Part shown: piece after piece, positions 26,241-35,148 of the stretch
How positions within the stretch are numbered: position 1 is the stretch's first letter
How the letters are laid out: each line of letters begins with the position of its first letter
Assembly (NCBI RefSeq): GCF_017308975.1
Contig: NZ_JADWPD010000018.1
Location: forward strand, 62,001 to 126,000
DNA length: 64,000 bases
Direction: 5' to 3'
Origin: Amycolatopsis sp. MtRt-6
GTDB lineage: Bacteria > Actinomycetota > Actinomycetes > Mycobacteriales > Pseudonocardiaceae
The notes under the pieces: model-generated
The model's database searches: none
What the model saw: the letters and a program-made list of their open reading frames with translations, nothing else
Told to the model about the DNA's origin: nothing
Program-made: the position numbers and the translations under genes

Positions 26241-27437
26241 TCAGGGGAGGGTGGCGCGGAGGGCGAGGATCATCTCGAAGCGGTCGTCCGGGTTGCGGAG
26301 GTGGTCGGCGAAGAGGGTCTCCAACTCCTGGGCGCGGGCGCGGACCGTCTGGGGGTGGATCGCGAGGCGCTCGGCGACTTCGCGGACGTTGCCGCACGTC
26401 TCCAGCCACGCCAGCAACGTGCCCGCGAGCCGGTTGTACTGCTTCGGGGTCAACGCTGTCAGCGGCGCCAGACGACGGCGGGACACCTCGGTCACCAGGA
26501 ACGGCTCCTTGCGCAGCCACAGTGTCGCGAGGTGGTCTTCGCACCAGGTCAGCGGCTCGTCCGGGAGGACTTCCGCCGTCACCAGCCGCAACGCCTCCTG
26601 CGCCGTCGCCAGCGACCGGCCCGCCTGACGCGGCGGGACCGGCGGGCCCACCGCCGCCCGGTGGCCGGCCAGGGCCGCCGTCAGCGCGCGCCGGTCCGCG
26701 GGGGCCGGCAGCAACAACCGCGGGGTGCCGTCCTCGAGGTCTTCCAGCGCGTTGAGCCCGGTGACGTCGGCGGGCCCGTCGAGCGCCACCGCGACGAGCC
26801 GGTGCGGCAGCGGCCACTCCGCCGCCGTCGCGGCTTCCTGCACCGTCCGTGACGGCGCCGGCGGGTCGGCCAGCAGCAGGTCCAGCAGGCGTCGCCGCCG
26901 TCGTTCCAACGCGCCCGCCGCCCGCGCCTGGGCCGCCGCGTGCCCCTCGATCGACAGCGCGGACAGCTCGTCGATGTAGGCGAAGATCGCTTCGGCCAGC
27001 AGGCACAGCGTCGCCGACGGGACGCCCGCGCGCGTCCCCACCTCCGCCATCCGCCGCCACGTCACCCGCGCGCCGACCCGGTAGGCGGCCTGCAGGACGT
27101 CGAGGTTGCGGCCCTGCGCGAGCTCGTGCACGCCGAGCCCGACGAACACCTGGCGCCGCTCGTCCGGCACCGGCCCCGAGGCGGCGATCCGGTCGATGAA
27201 CTGCAGGATCGCCGCCTGGACGCCGGCCCGCAGCGCCTTGCCGAACGCGCCGTCGAGGGGCCGCGCGTAGTCCGGGATCGTCCGCTGGATCTCGCGCAGC
27301 ACCTCGTCGGCGACGTCGAGGAGCCGCGGCCGGAACACCGCGGCCAGCTCGCGGGGGAGCATGGCCCACAGCTGTCCCGGCCGTCCGTCGCCGCTCAGCA
27401 TCGGCCCGAAGGCCGTCTCGACGGGCGATCCCGTCAT
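26241..27437 (-). CDS. PucR-family transcriptional regulator 1
   Basis: DNA-binding regulator of 398 aa. The C-terminus carries the PucR/CdaR helix-turn-helix (LLAWLETCGNVREVAERL, then IHPQTVRAR). A divergent GGDEF-like middle domain lies at about 170-290. The N-terminal half contains EAIFAYIDELSALSIEG, shared with the three paralogs in this region. The ligand is unknown. It is convergent with the mce operon and 24 bases downstream of PucR 2 on the same strand, so the two may be co-transcribed. Confidence 0.85.
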   Translation of the reverse strand: MTGSPVETAFGPMLSGDGRPGQLWAMLPRELAAVFRPRLLDVADEVLREIQRTIPDYARPLDGAFGKALRAGVQAAILQFIDRIAASGPVPDERRQVFVGLGVHELAQGRNLDVLQAAYRVGARVTWRRMAEVGTRAGVPSATLCLLAEAIFAYIDELSALSIEGHAAAQARAAGALERRRRRLLDLLLADPPAPSRTVQEAATAAEWPLPHRLVAVALDGPADVTGLNALEDLEDGTPRLLLPAPADRRALTAALAGHRAAVGPPVPPRQAGRSLATAQEALRLVTAEVLPDEPLTWCEDHLATLWLRKEPFLVTEVSRRRLAPLTALTPKQYNRLAGTLLAWLETCGNVREVAERLAIHPQTVRARAQELETLFADHLRNPDDRFEMILALRATLP

Positions 27438-27461
27438 GCCTCACCTCGTCGTTGAAGGGAG

Positions 27462-28817
27462 TCAGGAACCGAGCAGTGCCTCCGCCCGCAACGCGATCTC
27501 CATGTCGAGCCGGTCGTCGGCGTTGTTGAGCCGGTCGCCGAACAGATCGATGAGCTGGTGCATGCGGTACCGGACGGTCTGCGGGTGCACCTTGAGCTTC
27601 TTCGCGATTTCGGGCGCGCTGCCGCGGGACTGCAGCCAGATCAGCAGTGTCTCGCCGAGCCGCGCCCGCTGTTTCGGCGTGAGGTCGTTGAACGGCTGCA
27701 GGCTGCGTGCGCAGAGTTCGCGGACGAGGAACTCGTCGGCGAGCAGCCACAGCGTGGACAGGTGATCGGTGCAGCGCGTCACCGGCGCGTCCGGCAGGAC
27801 GCCGCGCTGGAGCAGCTTCAGCGTGCGGCGGGCCCAGAGCAGCGACCGCGGCGCGTCGGTGAGCCGCACGGCCGGGCCGATCACCGCGCGCCAGCCCGGC
27901 AGCCGCTCGGCGAGGTTCCGCAGGTGCCGGTCCGGGTCGCCGGTGACCAGGCACGGCTCGCTGCCCTCGAGGTCGACGAGGACGTCGGAATGCAGGTCGG
28001 GCGCGGCGAGACTGTGCTGGTCGGCGCGGGGTTCGAGGGCGACGACGGTGACCTCGGCCGGCAGCGGCCACTGCGCCGTGGCGGCCTGCGCGGTGATGGT
28101 CTGCGGCGCGGACGGCGGGTCGGCGAGCAGCAGTTCCAGCAGCCGTCTCCGGCGGCGCGCCCGGGTGCCGGCCGCGCGCGTCTGCGCCGCCGTGTAGCCC
28201 TCGATCGAGAGCGCCGAGATCTCGTCGACGTAGGCGAAGATGGCTTCGGCGCTCGTGCACAGCGTGTCCGCGGAGACGCCGGCGGCCTGCCCGAACTCGC
28301 TGATGTGCCGCCACGCGACGCGCCCGCCGACCCGGTAGGCCGTCTGCAGGCAGTCGAGGCTGCGGCCCTCGTTGAACTCGATCTTGCCGAGGTTGCGGAA
28401 CACGGTCGTCCACGTCTCGAGCGGCACGGCACCGGGGGTGCCGACACTGTCGAGGCACTGGATGATCGATTGCCGGACACCCTGCGTGATGATGTGCCCG
28501 AACGCGCCTTCGAGCGGCTGGCGGTACTCGGGCACCGCCCGCTGCACCTCCTGCAGGATGGCGCGGGCGAGCGGGTCGACCCGCGGCTTGAAGCGGATCG
28601 CCAGCTCGCGGGGCAGGGAAGCCCACAGCCCGATCGCGCCGGAAGCGCGGCCGTGCCGGGGATCCGCCGGGGTGCGCGGGGCGGGCGGGTAGGCGGGCCG
28701 GGGCCGGTCGGCCGACACGGACTGCTGCCGGTAGGCCGGTCCGGGAGTGCGCTCGCCGGGGTTCGGCCGACCGGCCCGCAGGGCGGTGACGGCGAATCCG
28801 GTGTCCACGTCGGTCAT
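27462..28817 (-). CDS. PucR-family transcriptional regulator 2
   Basis: Paralog of 451 aa with an N-terminal extension of about 50 residues rich in Pro/Arg. It then has the same layout: EAIFAYVDEISALSIEG, a middle domain, and the C-terminal helix-turn-helix (KKLKVHPQTVRYRMHQL). ATG 28817 has AAGGA eight bases upstream; an earlier ATG at 28841 lacks such a site. The upstream region is the 743-base gap described separately. Confidence 0.85.
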   Translation of the reverse strand: MTDVDTGFAVTALRAGRPNPGERTPGPAYRQQSVSADRPRPAYPPAPRTPADPRHGRASGAIGLWASLPRELAIRFKPRVDPLARAILQEVQRAVPEYRQPLEGAFGHIITQGVRQSIIQCLDSVGTPGAVPLETWTTVFRNLGKIEFNEGRSLDCLQTAYRVGGRVAWRHISEFGQAAGVSADTLCTSAEAIFAYVDEISALSIEGYTAAQTRAAGTRARRRRRLLELLLADPPSAPQTITAQAATAQWPLPAEVTVVALEPRADQHSLAAPDLHSDVLVDLEGSEPCLVTGDPDRHLRNLAERLPGWRAVIGPAVRLTDAPRSLLWARRTLKLLQRGVLPDAPVTRCTDHLSTLWLLADEFLVRELCARSLQPFNDLTPKQRARLGETLLIWLQSRGSAPEIAKKLKVHPQTVRYRMHQLIDLFGDRLNNADDRLDMEIALRAEALLGS

Positions 28818-29560
28818 GTGTTTTATCCTTGCTGGCAACAAAATCGGCCTCGTCGGCGGGGACGCCGATCCGGTTTTTGTGGCTCAGGCAACATAATTTC
28901 GCGCGATCGGCACTGTCAACGGGTTCTCCGCTGACTTTGCGGTAACCCGTCCGGACTACACCCGAACGGGTGGAACGGCGCGAGAGGACGTGACACTTCC
29001 GGTGCGCCCGGGTGGTGCGCGCGTGACAACTTTTCCGGCGGGCCTGGCGGCGGGTTGTCAGCCGCGTGACGGACGCTGTCTCGTGCGGGAGGGGCCTGGG
29101 GTGGCGTCGCGTGGAAAGTGTTTCACGTTTTCCGGCGCGGTCAAGCGGCCGTCCGGCGGGGCGGGGGTCCTTTTCTCGCGGACACCCGTGACAAGAAGGA
29201 TTGCGGAAAGGTGGCGGCGCGTGCGGGTTTTGGCGGCGTCACCGGGAATGCGTATCGACATTCCGGCGGTATCCGGTAATCCTCGGAGGCATGGTCGCAA
29301 TGACGCACCGGACGTGCTGATGTCCTGCCGCGCGAGTTTCCATTTCGTTCACCTGGGGCCACCGCGCTCGTGGCGGGGACGCCGGTCCTGGCGGCGCGTG
29401 CTGCCGATGCCGGTCCGCGTGCTCGACCGGGTGCGTGAGCCGGTCCCGAGCGCCCCAATGTGGCCTTCGGTGCGTTGAGCGCACCCAATGTGGCCTTCGG
29501 TGCGTTGGACGCAACCAAGGCCACATTGGGGCGCTGGTGAGCCGCGGGGCGCCGGGCCGG
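28818..29560. other. Long intergenic region upstream of PucR 2
   Basis: A gap of 743 bases between two minus-strand regulator genes. The part next to PucR 2 (28818-28930) is A/T-richer than its surroundings and contains two GTTGCC-like words about 50 bases apart, which could be operator halves. The far end holds the family B palindrome. Short reading frames exist (a 162-codon plus-strand frame at 28990-29478), but their residue composition is Arg/Gly/Pro-rich and they show no domain, so I do not call a gene. Confidence 0.5.
29449..29535. repeat. Family B palindromic repeat
   Basis: An 87-base element with perfect 19-base outer arms (29449-29467 and 29517-29535), AGCGCCCCAATGTGGCCTT and its complement. 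Between them lies another forward copy of the CCCAATGTGGCCTTCGGTGCGTT unit. It lies 25 bases beyond the stop of PucR 3 and should act as its terminator. The same element occurs at 44288. Confidence 0.85.
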
Positions 29561-30760
29561 TCAGGGCTCCGGTGGCCGGTGGGCGCGCATCAGGCGTTGC
29601 GCGCGCAGGGCCAGCTGCATGCCCAGCCGGTCGTCCGCGTCCTTCAGCCGGTCTCCGAACAGCTCCTCCAGCTGACGCAGGCGATTGCGGACCGTCTGCG
29701 GGTGCACGCCCAGCCGCTGCGCGATCTCCGGCGCGCCGCCGCGGGTCTCCAGCCAGGCCAGGAGGGTTTCGCTCAGCCGGTCGCGCTGCTTCTCGCCCAG
29801 CGACTCGAACGGGTCCAGGCTCTGGCGGGCGAGCTCGGCCGCCAGGAAGTCCTCGGCCAGCAGCCAGAGCGTCGCCAGGTGGTCGCGGCACCAGATGATC
29901 GGGCCGGGGACGTCCGGTCCGGACAGCAGCAGCGCCCGCCGCGCCGTGCGCAACGCCGCCGGGGCGTCGGCCAGCGGGACCGTCGGGGAGACCGCCGCGC
30001 GCCAGCCGTCGAGCTTGGCCGCCAATGGCGCGAGCTCGGCGTCCGGGTCGCGGGTCAGCAGGTACGGCTGCGGGCCGTCGAGGTCGGCCAGGACGCCGTC
30101 GCCGAGCAGGTCGGCGGGGAAGTCCGCGGCGTCCGGGCCGCGTTCGAGCGCCACCATCGCCGCGGTCTCCGGCAGTGGCCAGCCCGCGCCGCCCGCCAGG
30201 CCGGCGATGCTGCTCGCCGCGCCTTCCGGGGCGCCGGCGATCAGCTCCAGCAGCCGCCTCCGGCGGACCGGGACGGCGCCCTCGGCCTCGGCCTGCGCCT
30301 CCTGGTAGCCCTCGATCGCGGTCGCGCACAGCTCGTCGACGTAGGCGAAGATGGCCTCCGCGGCGACCGAGATGACGGCCGGGTCGACCCCGGCGGCGAC
30401 CACCGCGGGGTGCATGGCCCGCCACGCCACCCTGGCCCCGATCGTCGCGCTGTCCTGCAACGCGTCGAGGTTGCGGCCTTCGGTGAACTCGATCCGGCCG
30501 CGGCCGCGGTAGAACTCGACCCAGTGCCCGTGCGACAGCGACGGCTCGCCCATCGAATCGACGCAGTGCTGCACCGCGAACTCGACGCTCTTCACCAGCA
30601 CCTTGCCGAACACGCCCTTGAGCGGCTGCCCGTAGGCCGGGACCGTGCGCTGCACCTCCTGGATCATCGAGGCCGCCGCGTGCCCGACGTGCGGGCGCAG
30701 GCCCGCGCCCAGCGCGCGCGGCAGCGAGGCCAGCAGGCGAAAGCTGCGGTACTCGACCAC
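29561..30760 (-). CDS. PucR-family transcriptional regulator 3
   Basis: Paralog of 399 aa. GTG 30760 is preceded by AAGGGGGA and gives VEYRSF as the first residues; upstream in-frame sequence lacks the character of this family. It has EAIFAYVDELCATAIEG near residue 135, a middle domain, and the C-terminal helix-turn-helix (LLAWLETRGGAPEIAQRL, HPQTVRNR). It is divergent from PucR 4, sharing a 190-base promoter region. Confidence 0.85.
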   Translation of the reverse strand: MVEYRSFRLLASLPRALGAGLRPHVGHAAASMIQEVQRTVPAYGQPLKGVFGKVLVKSVEFAVQHCVDSMGEPSLSHGHWVEFYRGRGRIEFTEGRNLDALQDSATIGARVAWRAMHPAVVAAGVDPAVISVAAEAIFAYVDELCATAIEGYQEAQAEAEGAVPVRRRRLLELIAGAPEGAASSIAGLAGGAGWPLPETAAMVALERGPDAADFPADLLGDGVLADLDGPQPYLLTRDPDAELAPLAAKLDGWRAAVSPTVPLADAPAALRTARRALLLSGPDVPGPIIWCRDHLATLWLLAEDFLAAELARQSLDPFESLGEKQRDRLSETLLAWLETRGGAPEIAQRLGVHPQTVRNRLRQLEELFGDRLKDADDRLGMQLALRAQRLMRAHRPPEP

Positions 30761-30860
30761 GAATCCCCCTTCGAGTGCGTGTGCGGCGAGCGTATCGGAC
30801 GCATGTGTGACTGAAAAATCAACGATCCGTTCCCGGAAAGGGTGACGCTGACACGTCCTT

Positions 30861-30889
30861 TTGACACGGACGGGTGCGCGTTCTACGCT
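30861..30889 (+). promoter_or_regulatory. Putative sigma-70-type promoter of PucR 4
   Basis: TTGACA at 30861-30866 is separated by 17 bases from TACGCT at 30884-30889. Transcription would begin near 30896, about 55 bases before the chosen start at 30951. This favours that start over the in-frame codon at 30861, which would lie inside the promoter. Confidence 0.5.
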
Positions 30890-30950
30890 CCGTGGCAGAT
30901 GGTGGGGTATTTCCGCGGTGCCAATTCCCGAGTGGAGGACTGAATTCCCC

Positions 30951-32147
30951 ATGCGCGGTTCCGCTGCCTCGGACAGCTCCGTGTGGTCCCGGCTGCCGCA
31001 CGCGCTCGGGGTCGCGGTGCGCCCGCGGATCCCGGAGATCGCCCGGGCCTGCGTCGACGCGATCGCCGCCGAGATTCCGGAATATTCCGCGAGATTCGGC
31101 GGCGGCCCCGGCCGCGCGACCGCGATCGAGCTGGCGCGGCGCGGGATCGAGCGTGACGTCGACCGCGTCGGCACGCCCGCGCTGTGGCAGGCCGACCGGC
31201 TGGCCGAGTTCCGCGGCCACGGACGCGAAGCGTTCCACAATGGCCTCAGCCGCGAGGCCGTGCAGGCGACAGTGCGCGTGTCGAGCCGGGTCACCTGGCG
31301 GTGGATCGCCGACATCGCGCGGGAAGCGGGTCTGTCCGGCGACGTCCTCTACGGCGCCGCCGAAGGGATGTTCGCCGACGTCGAGACGTCGATGGCGGCC
31401 GTCGCCGAGGGGTACAGCGCCGCCGAGGCCGCGGTGTCCGGCACCGGCGAACGGCACCGCCGCCTGCTGCGCGCCCTCCTCGGCGGCCGCACGCCGGCCG
31501 ATGTGGACGGTCTGCTCGCGGCGTCCGGGCTGCCGGTGCCCGAGCGGGTGGCCGCGGTGGCGTTCCGGGCGCTGCCGGGTGCCCCGGAGTTCCCGCCCGG
31601 CCTGCTCCCGGAGCACGTCCCGGCCGACCCGGCCGGCGACCCGCCGGCCGCGCTGACGCCGGCCCCGGACATCGACCTGATCGACCTGACGGGCCTGCCA
31701 CCGGGCTGGACGGCGGCGGTCGGCCCGCTGGTCCCGGTGGCCGAGGCAGCCGAGTCGTTCCGGATCGCCCGCCGCGCGGTCGACCTGGCCGCCCGCGGTC
31801 TCCTCGACGCCCCGGGCCCGGTGATCTGGTGCCGCGACCACGTGACGACGCTCCTGCTGCTCGCGGACGAGTTCCTGGTCGCCCAGCTGGCCTCGACGAC
31901 GCTGGCGCCGCTGTCCGGACTGACCGGACGCCGCCGCGAGCAGCTGGCCGAGACGCTCCTGGCCCTGGTCCGGACCCGCGGCAGCGCACCCGAGCTGGGA
32001 CGCCTGCTCGACCTGCACCCGCAGACGATCCGGGCGCGGCTCAAGAAGCTGGCGGAGTTGTTCGGGGCGAGGCTGGACGATCCGGCGGAGCGGTTGCGGC
32101 TGGAGCTGGCGTTGCTGGCGGAGCGCGCCCTGCCGGGCCAAGGCTGA
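30951..32147 (+). CDS. PucR-family transcriptional regulator 4
   Basis: The most divergent of the four paralogs, 398 aa. The N-terminal motif is changed to EGMFADVETSMAAVAEG. The C-terminal helix-turn-helix is intact (LLALVRTRGSAPELGRLL, HPQTIRARLKKL). The middle domain includes GPVIWCRDHVTTLLLLADEFL, closely matched in PucR 3 (GPIIWCRDHLATLWLLAEDFL). A GTGGAGG site lies about 13 bases before ATG 30951. Its divergent placement suggests it and PucR 3 may control each other. Confidence 0.83.
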   Translation: MRGSAASDSSVWSRLPHALGVAVRPRIPEIARACVDAIAAEIPEYSARFGGGPGRATAIELARRGIERDVDRVGTPALWQADRLAEFRGHGREAFHNGLSREAVQATVRVSSRVTWRWIADIAREAGLSGDVLYGAAEGMFADVETSMAAVAEGYSAAEAAVSGTGERHRRLLRALLGGRTPADVDGLLAASGLPVPERVAAVAFRALPGAPEFPPGLLPEHVPADPAGDPPAALTPAPDIDLIDLTGLPPGWTAAVGPLVPVAEAAESFRIARRAVDLAARGLLDAPGPVIWCRDHVTTLLLLADEFLVAQLASTTLAPLSGLTGRRREQLAETLLALVRTRGSAPELGRLLDLHPQTIRARLKKLAELFGARLDDPAERLRLELALLAERALPGQG

Positions 32148-32203
32148 CCGCCTTCTCCGGAAACGCCCGCGAAGGACCCCGCTCCGGCTTTAGGCTGCCC
32201 GAC

Positions 32204-32917
32204 ATGACCGGATTGCTCACCGAGCGGCTGCGGCAAGCCTGCGACAACGCCGTCGCCATGTGGACCACCCTCGCCCGGGCCCGCGGTGACGACGTGCTCG
32301 AGCACCCCGCGTTCACCGCGATCGACGGCCGTCGCTACCGGATCATGCTGCGGACCGGCACCCCCGGCGACGCCGCCGCCCGGGAGCTGACCGCGCTCGC
32401 CGGAAAGCGCCGGGACGAGGGGCGGGCCGTCGTCGTCGAGGATCCCTTCCGGGTGCTCGACCTGACGGACCTCGGGATGACCGCCGGGCAACTGCCGGTC
32501 ATGGCCCGCGAGCCCGGCGCCACGCCCGAAAGCCCGGCCGACGTCGAACGCGTCACCACCCCCGCCGAGCTGGCCGGGGCCGAGGACATGGTCGTCCACG
32601 GCTTCCCGCTCGAGGAGTACCAGCCCCACCGGCCCGGCACCGTCTTCCCGCCCGAGCTCCTCGACCGGGCCACCGCGTTCTTCCGCAAGGGCGACCAGGG
32701 CGCCTGCCTGACCATGGCCCACGGCGGCGTCGGCGGCGTCTACTGGGTGACGACCATGCCCGAGCACCGTTCCCAGGGCGTCGGGCGCGCGCTGATGTAC
32801 GCGGTGCTACGGCACTTCGACGACGTGCCCGTCACGCTGACCGCCTCGCGCTCCGGCCGGCCGCTCTACGAGAAGCTCGGCTTCGCCAACCTCGGTGACG
32901 CGAACTGGTGGCGCTGA
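32204..32917 (+). CDS. GNAT-family N-acetyltransferase
   Basis: Protein of 237 aa whose C-terminal half is a GNAT domain: VYWVTTMPEHRSQGVGRALM is the acetyl-CoA binding motif, and LTASRSGRPLYEKLGFANLG is the last conserved block. The N-terminal half (about 1-115) resembles the variable domain seen in large actinobacterial acetyltransferases. The substrate is unknown. The last 111 bases overlap the antisense GtrA-like gene. Confidence 0.82.
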   Translation: MTGLLTERLRQACDNAVAMWTTLARARGDDVLEHPAFTAIDGRRYRIMLRTGTPGDAAARELTALAGKRRDEGRAVVVEDPFRVLDLTDLGMTAGQLPVMAREPGATPESPADVERVTTPAELAGAEDMVVHGFPLEEYQPHRPGTVFPPELLDRATAFFRKGDQGACLTMAHGGVGGVYWVTTMPEHRSQGVGRALMYAVLRHFDDVPVTLTASRSGRPLYEKLGFANLGDANWWR

Positions 32918-33328
32918 CGGGAACACCCACCGGCGGTACCCGAACCAGCGGAACACCGTCCCCGCGAGGGTGCCCAGCAGCATCCCGGCGACGAAGTCGG
33001 CGATTTCCTGCGTCAGGTACCCGACGTGCGGCACCGCCAAGTGCAGCACGTACCGCGACACCAGCGCGGGCACCAGGTTCACGGCCACCGCGCCCGCGTT
33101 GACGGCGAAGAACAGCGTCGCCTCGCGCAGCTGCCGGTGCTTGCCGCGTCCCGCGAACGACCAGCGCCGGGACAGCAGGTACGCGAACGCCGTCGAGACG
33201 ATCGTGGCGATCGCGAGGGCCGTCACGGGCTTGTCCCGGAACACGGTGAGCTTCAGGCTGTAGTCGCCCAGTAGGGTGACCCCGTACGCGGCCAAGCCGA
33301 CGACGGTGAACCGGAACAGCTCGGGCAT
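32807..33328 (-). CDS. GtrA-family membrane protein
   Basis: A 173-residue protein with four hydrophobic helices (about 3-22, 32-50, 70-90 and 100-120) and the GtrA ending FGYRRWVFP at about residue 137. GtrA proteins are linked to moving or handling lipid-linked sugars. ATG 33328 has GGAGGAA just upstream. The last 35 or so residues lie antisense to the acetyltransferase gene and go beyond the usual family end, so this tail is read-through without a closer stop. Confidence 0.75.
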   Translation of the reverse strand: MPELFRFTVVGLAAYGVTLLGDYSLKLTVFRDKPVTALAIATIVSTAFAYLLSRRWSFAGRGKHRQLREATLFFAVNAGAVAVNLVPALVSRYVLHLAVPHVGYLTQEIADFVAGMLLGTLAGTVFRWFGYRRWVFPSAPPVRVTEVGEAELLVERPAGARGGQRDGHVVEVP

Positions 33329-33366
33329 GGTTCCTCCAGGTGACGCCGAACGGGTGGAGGTTTTCG

Positions 33367-33966
33367 ATGGCACGCACAGGCGGTGAGGACGAGCTCCCCT
33401 CGGTCGCCGAACTGGTGGACCTTTCGCAGACGAGGCCGCTGATCATCCGCGGTGAGCTCGACGCGAAGCTCGCCGAGGAGCCGGCCACCGAACCTGCCCA
33501 CGATCCGCTGGCCGTGCTCGACGCCGAGCTGGCCGCGGCCGAAGCCGAAGCCGAACGTCCCCAGGAGGCGCCGCCCGCCGACCGGTCGCGCCGCGCGAAG
33601 CCGTACGTCCTGGCCGCGGGCGCGGCCGTCGGGCTCGGGCTGGCCGCCGTCGTGCTGCTCCAGCCGCACCAGGTGGGCGGGACCGCCGTGCCGCCGCCCG
33701 GCGCGCCCACCCCGGTCTCGCCGCCGCCGACCTCCAGCGAAGCCGTGGAGACGATGAGTGCCTCCGCGGCGCCGCCGCCGCTGACCGCCGAGGTCCGGCA
33801 CACGACGGTCGAGACCACGAGCGCGCCCGCCGGCGCCGGGCGCAAGCCCGCGCGGGACGAGCCGACGCCGACCTCGGCGTCGCCGGAGGACCAGTGGCGC
33901 GAGTACGTCAGCGCCGTGATGAGCTCGTGGCAGCAGCAGCACCCCCACGGCGGCCGGAACCGCTGA
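33367..33966 (+). CDS. Single-pass membrane protein, unknown function
   Basis: A 199-residue protein. An acidic cytoplasmic part of about 75 residues (ELDAKLAEEPATEP) is followed by one membrane helix (about 79-97, VLAAGAAVGLGLAAVVLL). The outside part of about 100 residues is rich in Pro/Ser/Thr. ATG with GGAGG upstream. It is divergent from the GtrA gene with only 38 bases between the start codons. Its stop directly abuts the stop of the convergent lipase. I do not recognise a family. Confidence 0.65.
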   Translation: MARTGGEDELPSVAELVDLSQTRPLIIRGELDAKLAEEPATEPAHDPLAVLDAELAAAEAEAERPQEAPPADRSRRAKPYVLAAGAAVGLGLAAVVLLQPHQVGGTAVPPPGAPTPVSPPPTSSEAVETMSASAAPPPLTAEVRHTTVETTSAPAGAGRKPARDEPTPTSASPEDQWREYVSAVMSSWQQQHPHGGRNR

Positions 33967-35148
33967 TCAGCAGCTCGTCGTCGCCGGCTTCCCGGCGATC
34001 CGGTCCCGCACGAAGTCCAGGACGTCGGCGTTGCCGGTGTAGACCAGCGTGATGTGGTCGGTGTCGTAGGTCTTCCACGTTTCCTGGACCCCGGCCGCGC
34101 AGTACGCCTTGTGCAGGCTGTCGGCCTGCGCGAACTGCACCAGCTGGTCGCCGGTCGCGTGGTAGAGGAACACCGGCACTCGCGGCGGCGTCCCGCCGAG
34201 CTTGTTCTCGTTCAGCCGCGCCACCCACGCGGGCTTGATGTAGCCAGGGCCGGTCGTGTAGTCCGCGATCTTCTGGTTCGCGTACGTGGTGAGCAGCTCG
34301 AACGTGCACGCGCTCTGCTGCATTTCGGCCAGCTTCGCTCGCCCGTTGTCGCTGAGGAACGAGTCCAGCCGAAGCTCGGGATAGGCCTGGTCGAGACCGA
34401 GCAGCGCGTAGGCGAACACGCCGAAGCCGAACTTGCCGTCGAGCTGCAGCGTCACCTGGACGAGGTCGGCCGGCACGCCGCCGGCCGCGACGCCGACGAG
34501 GTTCAGCTCCGGCGCGTACGACGGCTGCAGCTCGCCCGCCCAGGCCGCGGCGCCGCCACCCTGGGAATACCCGCGGAAGACGACCTTCGCCGACGTCGAC
34601 AGCCCGGCCGCGCCGAGCCGCTGCGCCGCGCGGACCGCGTCGATCACCGCGGGCCCCTCGGACCGGCCCACGACGTACGTCGTCTTCGGTGCCGGCCGGT
34701 AGCCCTCGTAGTCCGGGACGGCGACTGCGTACCCGGCGTCGAGCAGGTCGTCGAGGCCGGGTTGTTCGTAGAAGGCGCCGATGTCGATCATCTTCGACGG
34801 CGTGCACTCGAACGCCGGCCCGTGCGTGCCCGGGGCGAACGCCACGATCGGCGCGGTCGCGCGGTCGGCGTTCTTGGGCACCAGCACGGTGCCGGTCACG
34901 GCGTCGGGCTGCCCCAGCGCGTTCGTGGACAGGTACATCACCTGCCACGCGTCGACCGTCGCCTGGCGCGGGCCGGCGTGCGACGGCCGCCAGCGGATGA
35001 CGTCACCCGGTTTGCCCGCGGGCAGTGGCGACGGCGGCACGTAGAAGGCATCGCCCGGCGGGGCGGGCTCGGCGGCCGCCGCCGCGGGGGCGAAAGCCGT
35101 GGTCAGGGCCAGTGCCACGGCGACGGCGAGCACGCGGCGGGCGGTCAC
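33967..35148 (-). CDS. Secreted lipase (LIP family alpha/beta hydrolase)
   Basis: Exported lipase of 393 aa. A signal peptide ends near AAAAEP (residue about 27). The nucleophile is in RGYSQGGGAAAW, Asp in HATGDQLVQFA, and His in YDTDHITLVY, the order seen in secretory lipases. It has Cys pairs (FECTPSK, QSACTF, KAYCAAG and a C-terminal TSC) likely to form disulfides. GTG 35148 overlaps the stop of the lipoprotein gene upstream, so the two are coupled. Confidence 0.85.
   Translation of the reverse strand: MTARRVLAVAVALALTTAFAPAAAAAEPAPPGDAFYVPPSPLPAGKPGDVIRWRPSHAGPRQATVDAWQVMYLSTNALGQPDAVTGTVLVPKNADRATAPIVAFAPGTHGPAFECTPSKMIDIGAFYEQPGLDDLLDAGYAVAVPDYEGYRPAPKTTYVVGRSEGPAVIDAVRAAQRLGAAGLSTSAKVVFRGYSQGGGAAAWAGELQPSYAPELNLVGVAAGGVPADLVQVTLQLDGKFGFGVFAYALLGLDQAYPELRLDSFLSDNGRAKLAEMQQSACTFELLTTYANQKIADYTTGPGYIKPAWVARLNENKLGGTPPRVPVFLYHATGDQLVQFAQADSLHKAYCAAGVQETWKTYDTDHITLVYTGNADVLDFVRDRIAGKPATTSC

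Noticed and set aside
29291-29320. Leader peptide (MVAMTHRTC) suggesting cysteine attenuation
   Set aside because: No plus-strand gene follows within 1.6 kb, so there is nothing to attenuate.
28990-29478. 162-codon plus-strand gene in the PucR gap
   Set aside because: No domain, odd composition, and it ends inside the family B palindrome; no good ribosome site at its start.
30861-30950. Earlier start of PucR 4 at 30861
   Set aside because: That codon overlaps the TTGACA promoter element, and the added residues do not match the paralogs.
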